Assembly: GCF_025244905.1 (NCBI RefSeq)
Contig: NZ_CP104285.1
Location: 248,001-312,000 of the forward strand
Length of the DNA: 64,000 bases
From: Enterobacter mori
GTDB taxonomy: Bacteria > Pseudomonadota > Gammaproteobacteria > Enterobacterales > Enterobacteriaceae
Direction: 5' to 3'
This document shows, in pieces, positions 23,352 to 31,795 of the stretch (position 1 is the first letter of the stretch; each line of letters opens with the position of its first letter). Below the pieces are notes generated by a model. The model saw nothing but the letters and a program-made list of their open reading frames with translations, did not search any database and had not been told where the DNA came from. Made by a program: the position numbers and the translations under genes.

Positions 23352-23641
23352 TCCCCGGCGTGTTTGAGTGTTAACCCAAAACCCAATGCTTTCATGACCG
23401 CGAGCGTGGTTTTGAGCGTTGGGTTTCCTTTATCACTAAATGAACGATAAAGCTGCTCACGTGATAAGCCGGTTTGCTGTGAAATGGTCGACATTCCTTT
23501 GGCTCGCGCAACAACACCAAGGGCTTTAGCGATATACGTCGAGTCGCCTGTTTCTAGTGCATCAGCGATAAACACGGCGATTTCCTCGTCATCCACCAAC
23601 GCGTTGGCGGGATCGTAAGGTGTTAATTTATGCATGCTCAT
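23348..23641 (-). CDS. Antitoxin of a type II toxin-antitoxin pair (HI1420/HigA-like)
   Basis: A 97-residue protein. Its C-terminal half is a lambda-repressor-type helix-turn-helix (GMSTISQQTGLSREQLYRSF, about 50-69), followed by NPTLKTTLAVMKALGFGL. This matches the addiction-module antidote family found next to HI1419-type toxins. It begins directly after the toxin TGA. A second ATG at 23635 has better spacing to the AGGAG site and may be the true start. The family neutralises the toxin by direct binding and represses the operon. The stop overlaps the yjbB stop on the other strand. Confidence 0.85.
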   Translation of the reverse strand: MSMHKLTPYDPANALVDDEEIAVFIADALETGDSTYIAKALGVVARAKGMSTISQQTGLSREQLYRSFSDKGNPTLKTTLAVMKALGFGLTLKHAGD

Positions 23642-23944
23642 TCACTCCTGCCATTGGGATACATTGCCCAGCATTTTTGCCATCAGTATGTCTCTGTCCT
23701 GGCTGCTTTTGTCACCGCCACATAACAGCACAATGATGCAATTGCTTTGGTCTTTAAAATAGATTCTGTAGCCCGGACCAAAGTGGATCCTTAGCTCACT
23801 TATACCTTCTCCCACGGGTTTAACGTCGCCCGCTAAGCCATTTGCCAACCGAAAGAGGCGGGACGCGATAATGGTCTTCGCTCGTCGATCTTTTAAGTTT
23901 TGCTCCCAGCGTCGGAAGGATTCTGTCTGAACAATCTCCTTCAT
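23642..23944 (-). CDS. RelE/ParE-superfamily toxin (HI1419-like)
   Basis: A 100-residue small basic protein of the RelE/ParE superfamily, Gp49/HI1419-type branch. It has the characteristic core: GISELRIHFGPGYRIYFKDQ (about 47-66), then a beta strand IIVLLCGGDKSSQDRDI and a C-terminal helix. Members usually cleave mRNA at the ribosome or inhibit gyrase; which applies here cannot be told from sequence. It is transcribed first, with antitoxin downstream, the usual order of this subfamily. A GGGAG site precedes the ATG, and TATAAA about 20 bases further up could be the -10. E. coli K-12 has pepE at this position. Confidence 0.85.
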   Translation of the reverse strand: MKEIVQTESFRRWEQNLKDRRAKTIIASRLFRLANGLAGDVKPVGEGISELRIHFGPGYRIYFKDQSNCIIVLLCGGDKSSQDRDILMAKMLGNVSQWQE

Positions 23945-24141
23945 ATTACTCCCTGTGATTTATAAACTACAAACACTTCTACATGGAGAGTAAAACTAAA
24001 AGGCTTGAACACATGGGTAAATGAAAGGATGCTAAATCCTGAAAGCATCTCGCAAACTAAAAAACCCGTCTCAGTTACCGTCGGCTAATCTTTTTTTTCG
24101 GCCCAAACCTAAGGTATATTTCGCCCTTCACAGGAGAAACT

Positions 24142-25014
24142 ATGCTGCCAACTCAATCAACCCGATTAAACAAGTACATTAGCGAGAGCGGGATCTGCTC
24201 ACGTCGCGAGGCTGACCGTTACATTGAACAAGGTAACGTGTTTCTTAACGGCAAGCGCGCCACCATCGGCGACCAGGTGGTGCCTGGCGATGTGGTTAAA
24301 GTGAATGGTCAGGTCATCGAACCGCGTGATGCTGAAGACCTGGTGTTTATCGCGTTGAACAAACCGGTTGGGATTGTCAGCACCACGGAAGACGGTGAAC
24401 GGGACAACATCGTTGATTTCGTGAACCACAGCAGCCGTATATTCCCGATTGGCCGTCTGGATAAAGACTCTCAGGGGCTGATTTTCCTTACCAACCACGG
24501 CGACCTGGTCAACAAAATTCTGCGTGCCGGTAACGACCACGAGAAAGAGTACATTGTCACGGTGAACAAGCCGGTGACGGACGACTTTATTCGGGGCATG
24601 GGCGCTGGCGTGCCGATCCTCGGTACCGTCACGAAAAAGTGTAAGGTCAAGAAAGAAGCGCCGTTCGCGTTCCGCATTACGCTGGTGCAGGGCTTAAACC
24701 GTCAGATCCGCCGCATGTGCGAGCACTTCGGCTACGAGGTGACGAAGCTGGAACGCACGCGCATCATGAACGTCAGCCTGTCGGGCATTCCGCTCGGTGA
24801 GTGGCGTGATTTAACCGGAGACGAGCTGATCGAGCTGTTCAAGCTTATCGAGAACTCCTCCTCCGAAGCGAAGCCGAAAGCTAAAGCGAAACCGAAAACG
24901 CAGGCCATTAAGCGTCCGGTGGTGAAGGCACCACAGGCGGAAGAGAAAGGTCGAGGCAAACCGGCCAACGGAAAACGCTTTGCCCAGCCTGGCCGCAAAA
25001 AGAAAGGGCGCTAA
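24142..25014 (+). CDS. rluF: 23S rRNA pseudouridine synthase F
   Basis: A 290-residue RsuA-family pseudouridine synthase modifying 23S rRNA at U2604 (and tRNA-Tyr in E. coli). The N-terminal S4 RNA-binding domain (about 7-60, ending GDVVKVNGQ) is followed by the catalytic domain. The catalytic Asp is in [12 protein letters not shown] (about 101-112). A basic Lys/Pro/Ala-rich tail (about 240-290, ending GRKKKGR) follows. CAGGAG lies about 8 bases upstream of the ATG. It converges on yjbD with the two stop codons directly adjacent. Confidence 0.97.
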   Translation: MLPTQSTRLNKYISESGICSRREADRYIEQGNVFLNGKRATIGDQVVPGDVVKVNGQVIEPRDAEDLVFIALNKPVGIVSTTEDGERDNIVDFVNHSSRIFPIGRLDKDSQGLIFLTNHGDLVNKILRAGNDHEKEYIVTVNKPVTDDFIRGMGAGVPILGTVTKKCKVKKEAPFAFRITLVQGLNRQIRRMCEHFGYEVTKLERTRIMNVSLSGIPLGEWRDLTGDELIELFKLIENSSSEAKPKAKAKPKTQAIKRPVVKAPQAEEKGRGKPANGKRFAQPGRKKKGR

Positions 25015-25022
25015 TTAGCGCC
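25007..25022. other. Perfect palindrome over the rluF and yjbD stop codons
   Basis: ggcgctaattagcgcc is a 16-base perfect palindrome whose centre is TAA|TTA, the two adjoining stop codons of the convergent genes. No T run follows on either strand. Confidence 0.85.
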
Positions 25023-25287
25023 GTCCACGGGTAGAGGTATTGGCCGACCAGGAAAAGGTCGTTTCGGTATCCGGCTTATAAGCCTGCTGCTTTTTCAGTT
25101 TGCGGGCTTTTTTCGCCTCGGCGTCACGCTGCGCCATCAGTTTATCGATGTACTCTTTCTTAACCTGATTGGTTTCGGCGTTCGTCAGCGTGCGGCCATG
25201 TGCGATGCGGGCGCGGTCGAGAAGCGTTTTCAGTTCACGCTGCTCGGCTTCCGTCATGTCTTTCTGGGTCAGTCGTGGTGTCGCCAT
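25015..25287 (-). CDS. yjbD: DUF3811 family protein YjbD
   Basis: A 90-residue, highly charged, helical cytoplasmic protein of the DUF3811 family (E. coli YjbD, 90 residues). The middle is Lys/Glu/Arg-rich and likely forms a long helix or coiled coil (about 15-75), with AEAKKARKLKKQQ near 57-69. There are no membrane segments and the function is unknown. The ribosome binding site AGGAGG lies 9 bases before the ATG. It falls within an 11-bp inverted repeat at 25290-25317 that could mask it. Confidence 0.9.
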   Translation of the reverse strand: MATPRLTQKDMTEAEQRELKTLLDRARIAHGRTLTNAETNQVKKEYIDKLMAQRDAEAKKARKLKKQQAYKPDTETTFSWSANTSTRGRR

Positions 25288-25289
25288 TG

Positions 25290-25317
25290 CTGGAACCTCC
25301 TGATGGGGAGGCTCCAG
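25290..25317 (-). promoter_or_regulatory. Hairpin covering the yjbD ribosome binding site
   Basis: On the minus strand CTGGAGCCTCC pairs with GGAGGTTCCAG across a six-base loop, giving 11 pairs with a single G-U. The 3' arm is the AGGAGG Shine-Dalgarno sequence of yjbD. A TACACT -10-like sequence at 25316-25321 would start transcripts inside the stem, so the effect depends on where the transcript begins. Confidence 0.5.
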
Positions 25318-25337
25318 TGTAAAGCATGTGACGTCAA

Positions 25338-26282
25338 TTAACGTTGTTCCACCACATCTTTTTTCGCGGATTCATCAATCGGCTTGCCTGACCAGTAGCC
25401 CGCCAGCAGCGAGCCGGAGAGGTTATGCCAGACGGAGAACAGCGCGCCCGGCAGGGCCGCCAGCGGTGAGAAGTAAATCTTACCGAGCGCCGCCGCCAGG
25501 CCGGAGTTCTGCATCCCTACCTCGATCGCCAGCGTGCGGCAGGTCGATTCGTCAAAGCCAAACAGCTTCCCGCCCCAGTAGCCCCCCAGCAGACCAATGG
25601 TGTTATGCAGCACTACCGCAACGATCACCACAAAACCGACAGAGGCAATGTGCGACGCGGAACCGGCGACTACGGCGCTGATGATCGCCAGTATGCAAAC
25701 CATTGAAAATGCAGGCAGGTACGGCTCAACCGCTTTCACCACGCGCGGGAAAAGATGGTGAATGACCAGCCCCAGCGCAATCGGGATCACCACGATTTGC
25801 AGAATGCTGAGCAGCATGCCCATCACGTCCACCTGAATATGCGCATCAACGTACAGACGGGTTAATAGCGGTGTAGCAACGACGCCAACCAGCGTCGAAA
25901 CGGACGAGATCGTGACGGAGAGCGCCACGTCGCCTTTCGCGAGATAGATCATCACGTTAGATGCCGTACCGCTGGCGACGCTGCCCACCAGCACCATCCC
26001 GGCGGAGAGATCGGGCGGCATATTAAAGGCCATCGCCAGCAGCCACGCCGCGAGCGGCATCACCAGGTAGTGCAGGAAAATCCCGGCGGCGACCGGCGCC
26101 GGACGAGACAGCACGCGTTTGAAGTCGTCGATTTTCAGATGCACGCCCATGCCGAGCATGATCAGCATCAGCAGCGTGGTGACCCACGGGCCGATGCCGG
26201 TGAAGGTGGTGGGGGTGTAATACGCGAGTACAGAGAGCAGCAGCGCCCATAACGGGAACAGCCGGGTGATAGAGGATAACAT
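25338..26282 (-). CDS. panS: BASS-family transporter, probable PanS (ketopantoate/pantoate importer)
   Basis: A 314-residue inner-membrane protein of the bile acid:sodium symporter (BASS) family with nine or ten predicted membrane helices. Family motifs are visible: [19 protein letters not shown] (about 99-117) and [13 protein letters not shown] (about 254-266), the two crossover regions that bind substrate and sodium. Enteric members of this length and type are annotated PanS, shown in Salmonella to import ketopantoate and pantoate. I assign that role by family resemblance only. AAGGAA precedes the ATG. It lies downstream of lysC, separated by a terminator, and is not present at this place in E. 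coli K-12. Confidence 0.75.
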   Translation of the reverse strand: MLSSITRLFPLWALLLSVLAYYTPTTFTGIGPWVTTLLMLIMLGMGVHLKIDDFKRVLSRPAPVAAGIFLHYLVMPLAAWLLAMAFNMPPDLSAGMVLVGSVASGTASNVMIYLAKGDVALSVTISSVSTLVGVVATPLLTRLYVDAHIQVDVMGMLLSILQIVVIPIALGLVIHHLFPRVVKAVEPYLPAFSMVCILAIISAVVAGSASHIASVGFVVIVAVVLHNTIGLLGGYWGGKLFGFDESTCRTLAIEVGMQNSGLAAALGKIYFSPLAALPGALFSVWHNLSGSLLAGYWSGKPIDESAKKDVVEQR

Positions 26283-26321
26283 AGTGAATTCCTTGCAGTA
26301 TTGTCGTGTTGTTTAGTTATG

Positions 26322-26346
26322 AAAAAGCCGGGTCTGTGCCCGGCTT
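26322..26346 (-). terminator. lysC terminator
   Basis: Read on the minus strand, AGCCGGG pairs with CCCGGCT across a six-base loop and is followed by TTTTT. It lies 30 bases after the lysC stop. Confidence 0.9.
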
Positions 26347-26375
26347 ATCGATATTGTTTAACGTGCTAACGAATT

Positions 26376-27725
26376 TTATTCAAACAAATTCTGATGAAGT
26401 TTCTGCACGACCGGCTCAGCCTGATCGGCAGGCACCAGGAAGCAGAGGTTGTAGCTGGACGCGCCGTAGCAGATCATGCGAATGTTGAACGGGTCGAGGA
26501 CGCCAAACACCTCTTTGCCCACGCCGCAGGCGCGCGACAGTTTGTTGCCAATGATAGCCACCAGCGCCAGGTTTTCTTCCACTTCCACGCGACACAGTTC
26601 AGACAGTTCAATCAGCAGTGATTGCGTCAACAGGGTGTCGCCAGTAGAGGTTGAGCCGGTGGTGTCCAGCGTCAGCGCGATGCTCACTTCAGAGGTGGTG
26701 ATCAGGTCCACGGAGATATTATGGCGCGCCAGAATGCCAAACACTTCCGCCAGGAAGCCGCGAGAGTGCAGCATATTATGGCTGTGTAACGTCACCAGCG
26801 TCTGCTTACGGCGCAGGGCCAGCGCGCGGAAGAGTGGCGGGTTCTCGGTTTTCTTGCAGACCAGCGTGCCGCCCGCTTTTGGATCTTTACTGGAGCCCAC
26901 GAAGACAGGAATATCGCTGCGCACCGCAGGCAGCAGCGTTGCCGGGTGCAGCACTTTAGCGCCGAAAGTCGCCATTTCAGCCGCTTCTTCAAAGGCGATC
27001 ACATCAATACGTTTTGCCGCAGAGACGACGCGCGGGTCGGTAGTATAAATGCCCGGAACGTCAGTCCAGATATCCACGCGTGTTGCATGCAGGGCTTCAC
27101 CCAGCAGCGCGGCGGTGTAGTCACTGCCGCCGCGACCCAGCGTCGTCGTGCGTCCTTTCGCTTCGCTACCAATAAAGCCCTGGGTGATCACTATGCCTTC
27201 CGCCAGGCGCGGGGCCAGTTGCTGGTTGGTCAGTTCAGCCAGCGCTTCAACATCCGGTTCGGCGCGGCCAAAGCGGTCGCTGGTACGCATGATTTTACGC
27301 ACGTCAAACCACTGCGCCTGAACGTTACGTTCGCGCATGATTTCAACAAACAGCAGGGTGGACATCAGTTCACCGTGACTGACCAGTTCGTCGGTCAGGG
27401 CGGTGGAGGTCGCCAGAGAAGCCGCTTCTGCCAGGGTGGTAATATTTTCCAGCAGACGTTCCACTTCCTCGCGGATCACGTTCGGATTTTGCAGACGTTC
27501 CAGGATGTCGAACTGAATTTTGCGCAGTGCATCCAGCTTCACGAAACGTTCTGTCGCTTCAAGTCCTTCAGACAGAGAAACCAGCAGGTTCGTCACGCCA
27601 GCGGATGCAGAAAGCACCACCAGGCGGGTATTCGGATCGGCCAGCACCACATCGGCGCTGCGGTTCATGGCATCGTAATCGGCCACACTGGTGCCGCCAA
27701 ACTTGGCGACCACAAAACTCGTCAT
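26376..27725 (-). CDS. lysC: Lysine-sensitive aspartokinase III
   Basis: A 449-residue enzyme phosphorylating aspartate, the first step towards lysine, threonine, methionine and diaminopimelate. The kinase domain opens with KFGGTSV (8-14) and contains GRGGSDYTA (about 198-206). Two ACT domains follow from about residue 300, with LHSHNMLHSRGFLAEVF and the lysine-binding region SVDLITTSEVS. Length is identical to E. coli LysC. The ATG is preceded by GAGG. A leader of about 290 bases upstream is structured but not recognisable to me as the lysine riboswitch. Confidence 0.97.
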   Translation of the reverse strand: MTSFVVAKFGGTSVADYDAMNRSADVVLADPNTRLVVLSASAGVTNLLVSLSEGLEATERFVKLDALRKIQFDILERLQNPNVIREEVERLLENITTLAEAASLATSTALTDELVSHGELMSTLLFVEIMRERNVQAQWFDVRKIMRTSDRFGRAEPDVEALAELTNQQLAPRLAEGIVITQGFIGSEAKGRTTTLGRGGSDYTAALLGEALHATRVDIWTDVPGIYTTDPRVVSAAKRIDVIAFEEAAEMATFGAKVLHPATLLPAVRSDIPVFVGSSKDPKAGGTLVCKKTENPPLFRALALRRKQTLVTLHSHNMLHSRGFLAEVFGILARHNISVDLITTSEVSIALTLDTTGSTSTGDTLLTQSLLIELSELCRVEVEENLALVAIIGNKLSRACGVGKEVFGVLDPFNIRMICYGASSYNLCFLVPADQAEPVVQKLHQNLFE

Positions 27726-28015
27726 AACAACCTCGTGTCAGGGAATGAATAGAGCGACCATGGCACAAGAAAGAAACGAAAACAGGTGCAGGCGCAAAAT
27801 ACGGCCCTATAAATAAAATGTGGGGGAGGTCCTGTCAATGCTGGGATTATGCGGATTTTTTATGGGGGGGTACCCCTCAGTAACAGGACTTATAACAGGG
27901 CCATATTTTATGCTCCCTTTTAGCCTGTTTTGGGCGACATTTCGCCGCCCCGGGAGGCTCCGCCAGCAGCTATACTTTTCGGGTCTTTTCACCTGCGTTT
28001 GATGCAGGCCAGGGC
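27726..28015 (-). promoter_or_regulatory. Structured lysC leader
   Basis: A likely -10 on the minus strand is TTTTAT near 28022-28027, giving a leader of about 290 bases. Stem 1 pairs 27897-27909 with 27796-27808 (13 pairs, one G-U). Stem 2 nests inside, pairing 27881-27889 with 27829-27837 (9 pairs, one U-G). Both imperfect pairs are G-U on the minus strand but A-C on the plus strand, so the structure suits the lysC transcript. A further hairpin GGGCGGCGAAATGTCGCCC lies near 27931-27950. The last bases CTGACACGAGGTTGTT resemble the E. coli lysC leader end. Confidence 0.6.
27838..28002 (+). CDS. Doubtful small ORF between lysC and pgi
   Basis: A 54-codon frame begins ATG at 27838, eight bases after GGGGGAGG, a good ribosome binding sequence. 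The product would be hydrophobic in its first 35 residues (MLGLCGFFMGGYPSV onwards) and then basic (RRPGRLRQQ), the pattern of a small membrane protein. It lies antisense to the lysC leader and ends 98 bases before pgi. I recognise no homologue and no clear promoter, so it may be chance. Confidence 0.2.
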   Translation: MLGLCGFFMGGYPSVTGLITGPYFMLPFSLFWATFRRPGRLRQQLYFSGLFTCV

Positions 28016-28100
28016 AATGGCATAAAAACCATCACAATTTTTATTTGCAGGCGCTACAATCGACCGCAGTCACAATTCTCAAATCAGAAGAGTATTGCTA

Positions 28101-29750
28101 ATGAAAAACATCAACCCAACGCAGACCGCTGCCTGGCAGGCACTACAGAAACATTTTGATGAAATGAAAGACGTCACCATCGCGGATCTGTTCGCGAAAG
28201 ATGCCGATCGTTTCAATAAGTTCTCCGCGACCTTCGACGACCTGATGCTGGTGGATTTCTCCAAAAACCGCATTACCGAAGAGACGCTGGCAAAACTGCA
28301 GGATCTGGCGAAAGAGACTGAGCTTGCCGACGCCATCAAATCCATGTTCTCCGGTGAGAAAATCAACCGTACCGAAGACCGCGCCGTGCTGCACGTGGCG
28401 CTGCGTAACCGTAGCAATACCCCAATCATCGTTGACGGCAAAGATGTCATGCCTGAAGTGAACGCGGTGCTGGAAAAGATGAAAGCCTTCTCTGAAGCAA
28501 TCATCTCCGGCAGCTGGAAAGGCTACACCGGTAAGGCTATCACCGACGTGGTGAACATCGGTATCGGCGGTTCTGACCTCGGCCCATTCATGGTGACCGA
28601 AGCGCTGCGTCCGTACAAAAACCACCTCAACATGCATTTCGTGTCTAACGTTGATGGTACCCACATTGCCGAAGTGCTGAAGAAGGTGAACCCGGAAACC
28701 ACCCTGTTCCTGGTCGCGTCCAAAACCTTCACCACCCAGGAAACCATGACCAACGCCCACAGCGCGCGCGACTGGTTCCTGAAAACGGCTGGCGACAACA
28801 AACACGTGGCGAAACACTTCGCGGCGCTGTCTACCAACGGTAAAGCGGTGGGCGAGTTCGGTATTGATACCGCGAACATGTTCGAGTTCTGGGACTGGGT
28901 TGGCGGCCGCTACTCACTCTGGTCCGCGATTGGTCTGTCCATCATCCTGTCCGTGGGCTTCGACAACTTCGTTGAGCTGCTCTCCGGCGCGCATGCGATG
29001 GATAAACACTTCTCCACCACCGCGCCTGAAAAAAACCTGCCGGTGCTGCTGGCGCTGATTGGGATCTGGTACAACAACTTCTTCGGCGCTGAAACCGAAG
29101 CGATCCTGCCATACGACCAGTACATGCACCGCTTTGCGGCCTACTTCCAGCAGGGCAACATGGAGTCCAACGGCAAGTACGTTGACCGTAACGGCAACGC
29201 GGTGGATTACCAGACGGGCCCAATCATCTGGGGCGAGCCAGGCACCAACGGTCAGCATGCCTTCTACCAGCTGATCCACCAGGGCACCAAAATGGTACCG
29301 TGCGATTTCATCGCGCCGGCTATCACGCACAACGCATTGTCTGACCACCATCCGAAGCTGCTGTCCAACTTCTTCGCGCAGACTGAAGCGCTGGCGTTCG
29401 GTAAATCTCGCGAGGTGGTTGAGCAGGAATACCGTGATCAGGGTAAAGATCCGGCAACCCTGGACCACGTTGTGCCGTTCAAAGTGTTCGAAGGCAACCG
29501 TCCAACCAACTCCATCCTGCTGCGCGAAATCACCCCGTTCAGCCTGGGTGCGCTGATTGCCCTGTACGAGCACAAGATCTTCACTCAGGGCGCTATCCTG
29601 AACATCTTCACTTTTGACCAGTGGGGCGTTGAGCTGGGCAAACAGCTGGCAAACCGCATTCTGCCAGAGCTGGGTGACGATAAAGCGATCGACAGCCACG
29701 ACAGCTCTACAAACGGCCTGATTAACCGCTATAAAGCATGGCGTGCGTAA
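28101..29750 (+). CDS. pgi: Glucose-6-phosphate isomerase
   Basis: A 549-residue cytoplasmic enzyme interconverting glucose 6-phosphate and fructose 6-phosphate in glycolysis and gluconeogenesis. Family signatures [16 protein letters not shown] (about 264-279) and the C-terminal [14 protein letters not shown] plus HNALSDHH segments with catalytic Glu/His are present. Length equals E. coli Pgi. The ATG at 28101 is chosen over one two codons earlier because AGAAGAG lies 8 bases upstream and [15 protein letters not shown] is the family start. A TACAAT -10 lies at 28055-28060. Confidence 0.98.
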   Translation: MKNINPTQTAAWQALQKHFDEMKDVTIADLFAKDADRFNKFSATFDDLMLVDFSKNRITEETLAKLQDLAKETELADAIKSMFSGEKINRTEDRAVLHVALRNRSNTPIIVDGKDVMPEVNAVLEKMKAFSEAIISGSWKGYTGKAITDVVNIGIGGSDLGPFMVTEALRPYKNHLNMHFVSNVDGTHIAEVLKKVNPETTLFLVASKTFTTQETMTNAHSARDWFLKTAGDNKHVAKHFAALSTNGKAVGEFGIDTANMFEFWDWVGGRYSLWSAIGLSIILSVGFDNFVELLSGAHAMDKHFSTTAPEKNLPVLLALIGIWYNNFFGAETEAILPYDQYMHRFAAYFQQGNMESNGKYVDRNGNAVDYQTGPIIWGEPGTNGQHAFYQLIHQGTKMVPCDFIAPAITHNALSDHHPKLLSNFFAQTEALAFGKSREVVEQEYRDQGKDPATLDHVVPFKVFEGNRPTNSILLREITPFSLGALIALYEHKIFTQGAILNIFTFDQWGVELGKQLANRILPELGDDKAIDSHDSSTNGLINRYKAWRA

Positions 29751-29763
29751 TCAATATGTCATG

Positions 29764-29794
29764 AAAAATGCCGGCGATATGCCGGCATTTTTTT
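29764..29794 (+). terminator. pgi terminator
   Basis: aaaaatgccgg pairs with ccggcattttt in a strong GC-rich stem followed by T residues, 14 bases after the pgi stop. The A-rich left arm makes it usable in both directions. Confidence 0.92.
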
Positions 29795-30116
29795 ATCGGA
29801 TAATTCCTGATGTCTGTTAGTTAACTCAAATTCTGCTTCTGAGTTTTATCTGAAAAAGGCCGTTAACCCGTTAATCACTGCGGTTTATTTTAGGAAGATC
29901 CGGATAATTAATTTATTAGTGATTAATTATATCTTATTGATTTTTAATCATAACATATTTTATCAATTCATCTTGTATTTCGTTTTTATCCATTAATCTG
30001 AAAACTCCCTCCCTATTTATCCGTACGGCAGTCCCGCTGCTTTAGTTGTGTATACTCGAATCCGCCTGAATTTCTTTTCGGGCAAATCTCCATTCATTCA
30101 TTGAAGGGAAATTGTT
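29795..30116 (+). promoter_or_regulatory. AT-rich upstream region of yjbEFGH
   Basis: About 320 bases without a gene, strongly AT-rich compared with its neighbours, as expected of an H-NS-silenced promoter region. The sequence taggaagatccgga (29891-29904) resembles the RcsAB box TAAGAATATTCCTA, and yjbEFGH is known to respond to the Rcs system in E. coli. A TATACT -10 lies at 30051-30056 without a good -35, which fits a need for an activator. The exact site is uncertain. Confidence 0.45.
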
Positions 30117-30359
30117 ATGAAAAAAGTACTGTATGGCATTTTTGCCATATCTGCGCTTGCGGCGACATCTGTTTATGCTGCTCCGGTTCAGGTCGGGGAA
30201 GCGGCAGGGTCGGCTGCGACGTCTGCGTCTGCGGGAAGTTCTACCGCAGCCAGCACCAGCACCGTAAGTTCAGCCGTGGGTGTCGCGCTGGCGGCAACCG
30301 GTGGCGGTGATGGCTCCAATACCGGAACCACGACCACCACGACGACCAGCACCCAGTAA
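30117..30359 (+). CDS. yjbE: YjbE, small exported Ser/Thr/Ala-rich protein
   Basis: 80 residues: a signal peptide ([21 protein letters not shown], cleavage about residue 21), then a low-complexity Ala/Ser/Thr/Gly segment ending in a run of threonines ([11 protein letters not shown]). It matches E. coli YjbE in length and both ends. First gene of yjbEFGH, an operon tied to production of an extracellular polysaccharide and related to group 4 capsule genes gfcABCD; YjbE resembles GfcA. Its molecular role is unknown. An upstream GAAGGG provides the ribosome binding site. Confidence 0.93.
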   Translation: MKKVLYGIFAISALAATSVYAAPVQVGEAAGSAATSASAGSSTAASTSTVSSAVGVALAATGGGDGSNTGTTTTTTTSTQ

Positions 30360-30422
30360 TAGCGGGTGTTTTAATCATAACCACACTTCGGTGTGGTTAT
30401 TTCGCCCCTTCGGAGAAGAGTC

Positions 30423-31061
30423 GTGAAGCGACCTGCAATCATTATGATTTGCCTGCTGTTGCAGGCGTGCTCAGCCACTACCAAAGGGCTGGGAAACTCC
30501 CTGTGGGACAGCCTGTTCGGTACGCCAGGCGTGCATCTGACCGATGACGAACTGCAGAACATGCCGTATGCCAGCCAGTACATGCAGCTTAACGATGGCC
30601 CGCAACTGTTTGTGGTGCTCGCTTTCGATGAAAACGGGCAGCAGAAATGGGTGACGCAGGATCAGGCCACCATCGTGACGCAGCATGGTCGTATCGTGAA
30701 AACGCTGCTGGGGGGTGACAATCTGCTTGAGGTAAACAACCTCGCCGACGATCCGCTGATCAAACCTAATCAGATCACCGACGGCGCAAGCTGGACGCGC
30801 ACAATGGGTTGGACTGAACACCAGCAGGTGCGCTACGCCACGGCGCGTTCTACCTTCCGCTGGGACGGCACCGACAGTGTCAACGTCGGTAGCGACGAAA
30901 CAGAGACTCGCGTGCTGGATGAAGAGGTCACGACCGACCAGGCGACCTGGCATAACCGCTACTGGATAGATGAAGAAGGGCACATTCGCCAGTCCCTGCA
31001 GTATCTCGGTGCCGGTTTCTTCCCGGTGAAAACAACCCTGATCAAGGCGGCGAAATCATGA
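30423..31061 (+). CDS. yjbF: YjbF family lipoprotein (GfcB-like)
   Basis: A 212-residue lipoprotein. The GTG at 30423 is chosen (GGAGAAGAG just upstream; length equal to E. coli YjbF) rather than the in-frame codon at 30393. A short signal ends at the lipobox LLLQACS, with Cys near residue 16. The mature part is beta-rich and belongs to the GfcB/YjbF family of exopolysaccharide operons. Its stop overlaps the yjbG start by four bases (ATGA), so translation is probably coupled. Confidence 0.94.
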   Translation: MKRPAIIMICLLLQACSATTKGLGNSLWDSLFGTPGVHLTDDELQNMPYASQYMQLNDGPQLFVVLAFDENGQQKWVTQDQATIVTQHGRIVKTLLGGDNLLEVNNLADDPLIKPNQITDGASWTRTMGWTEHQQVRYATARSTFRWDGTDSVNVGSDETETRVLDEEVTTDQATWHNRYWIDEEGHIRQSLQYLGAGFFPVKTTLIKAAKS

Positions 31062-31795
31062 AAACGCTCATTCACGTTGCGCTTCTCGCCAGTCTTGCCA
31101 CGCCGCTGGCATGGTCTGCGGGGACAGTGAAGGTCTACACGCCGGACAACGCGCAACCCAAAACCTTAACTAACGCAGAGCATCTGCTCGATCTCGTTGG
31201 ACAACCAAGGCTGGCTAACAGCTGGTGGCCGGGTGCGGTTATCAGCGAGCGTCAGGCAACGGTCGTGGCGGAACAACAACACCTTGCCCTGCTGGCTCGC
31301 CTGACGGGATTGGCGGAGCAGGAAGATGGCGACGATGCCGCCGCTATCAACAACGTTCGCCAGCAGCTCCAGGCGCTGAAGGTAACAGGCCGCCAGAAGG
31401 TGAACCTTGATCCAGATGAAGTGCGCGTCGCGGAAAAGGGTAACCCCACGCTTGAGGGGGAGTACACGCTCTGGCTGCCGGTGAAGCCGACGACGGTGAC
31501 CGTGATGGGGCTAATCAGCAGTCCGGGCAAAAAGCCCTTTACCCCCGGTCGCGATGTGGCGAGCTATCTCGACGAACAAAGCCTGCTGAGCGGCGCGGAT
31601 AACAGCTACGCCTGGATTGTTTACCCCGACGGGCATACGCAAAAAGCACCCGTAGCATACTGGAATAAGCGACATATCGAACCCATGCCCGGCAGCGTGA
31701 TTTTTGTCGGCTTTGCCGACCATTTCTGGACGAAGGCGTATGACGGGCTTAATGCCGATATCCTTCATTCCCTGACGCAGCGGATACCGGATTAA
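31058..31795 (+). CDS. yjbG: YjbG, periplasmic GfcC-family protein
   Basis: 245 residues with a signal peptide ([21 protein letters not shown], cleavage about 21). The mature protein is of the GfcC family, whose known structures contain two beta-grasp domains like those of the Wza polysaccharide exporter. It is presumably periplasmic and acts with YjbH in polysaccharide export. The start overlaps yjbF by four bases and the stop TAA shares its last A with the ATG of yjbH, so the operon is tightly coupled. Confidence 0.94.
   Translation: MKTLIHVALLASLATPLAWSAGTVKVYTPDNAQPKTLTNAEHLLDLVGQPRLANSWWPGAVISERQATVVAEQQHLALLARLTGLAEQEDGDDAAAINNVRQQLQALKVTGRQKVNLDPDEVRVAEKGNPTLEGEYTLWLPVKPTTVTVMGLISSPGKKPFTPGRDVASYLDEQSLLSGADNSYAWIVYPDGHTQKAPVAYWNKRHIEPMPGSVIFVGFADHFWTKAYDGLNADILHSLTQRIPD

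Noticed and set aside
27796..27909. The inverted ends in the lysC leader as a miniature transposon
   Set aside because: No target-site duplication is visible and no second copy occurs in the window. The G-U pattern favours an RNA structure, though a mobile origin is not excluded.
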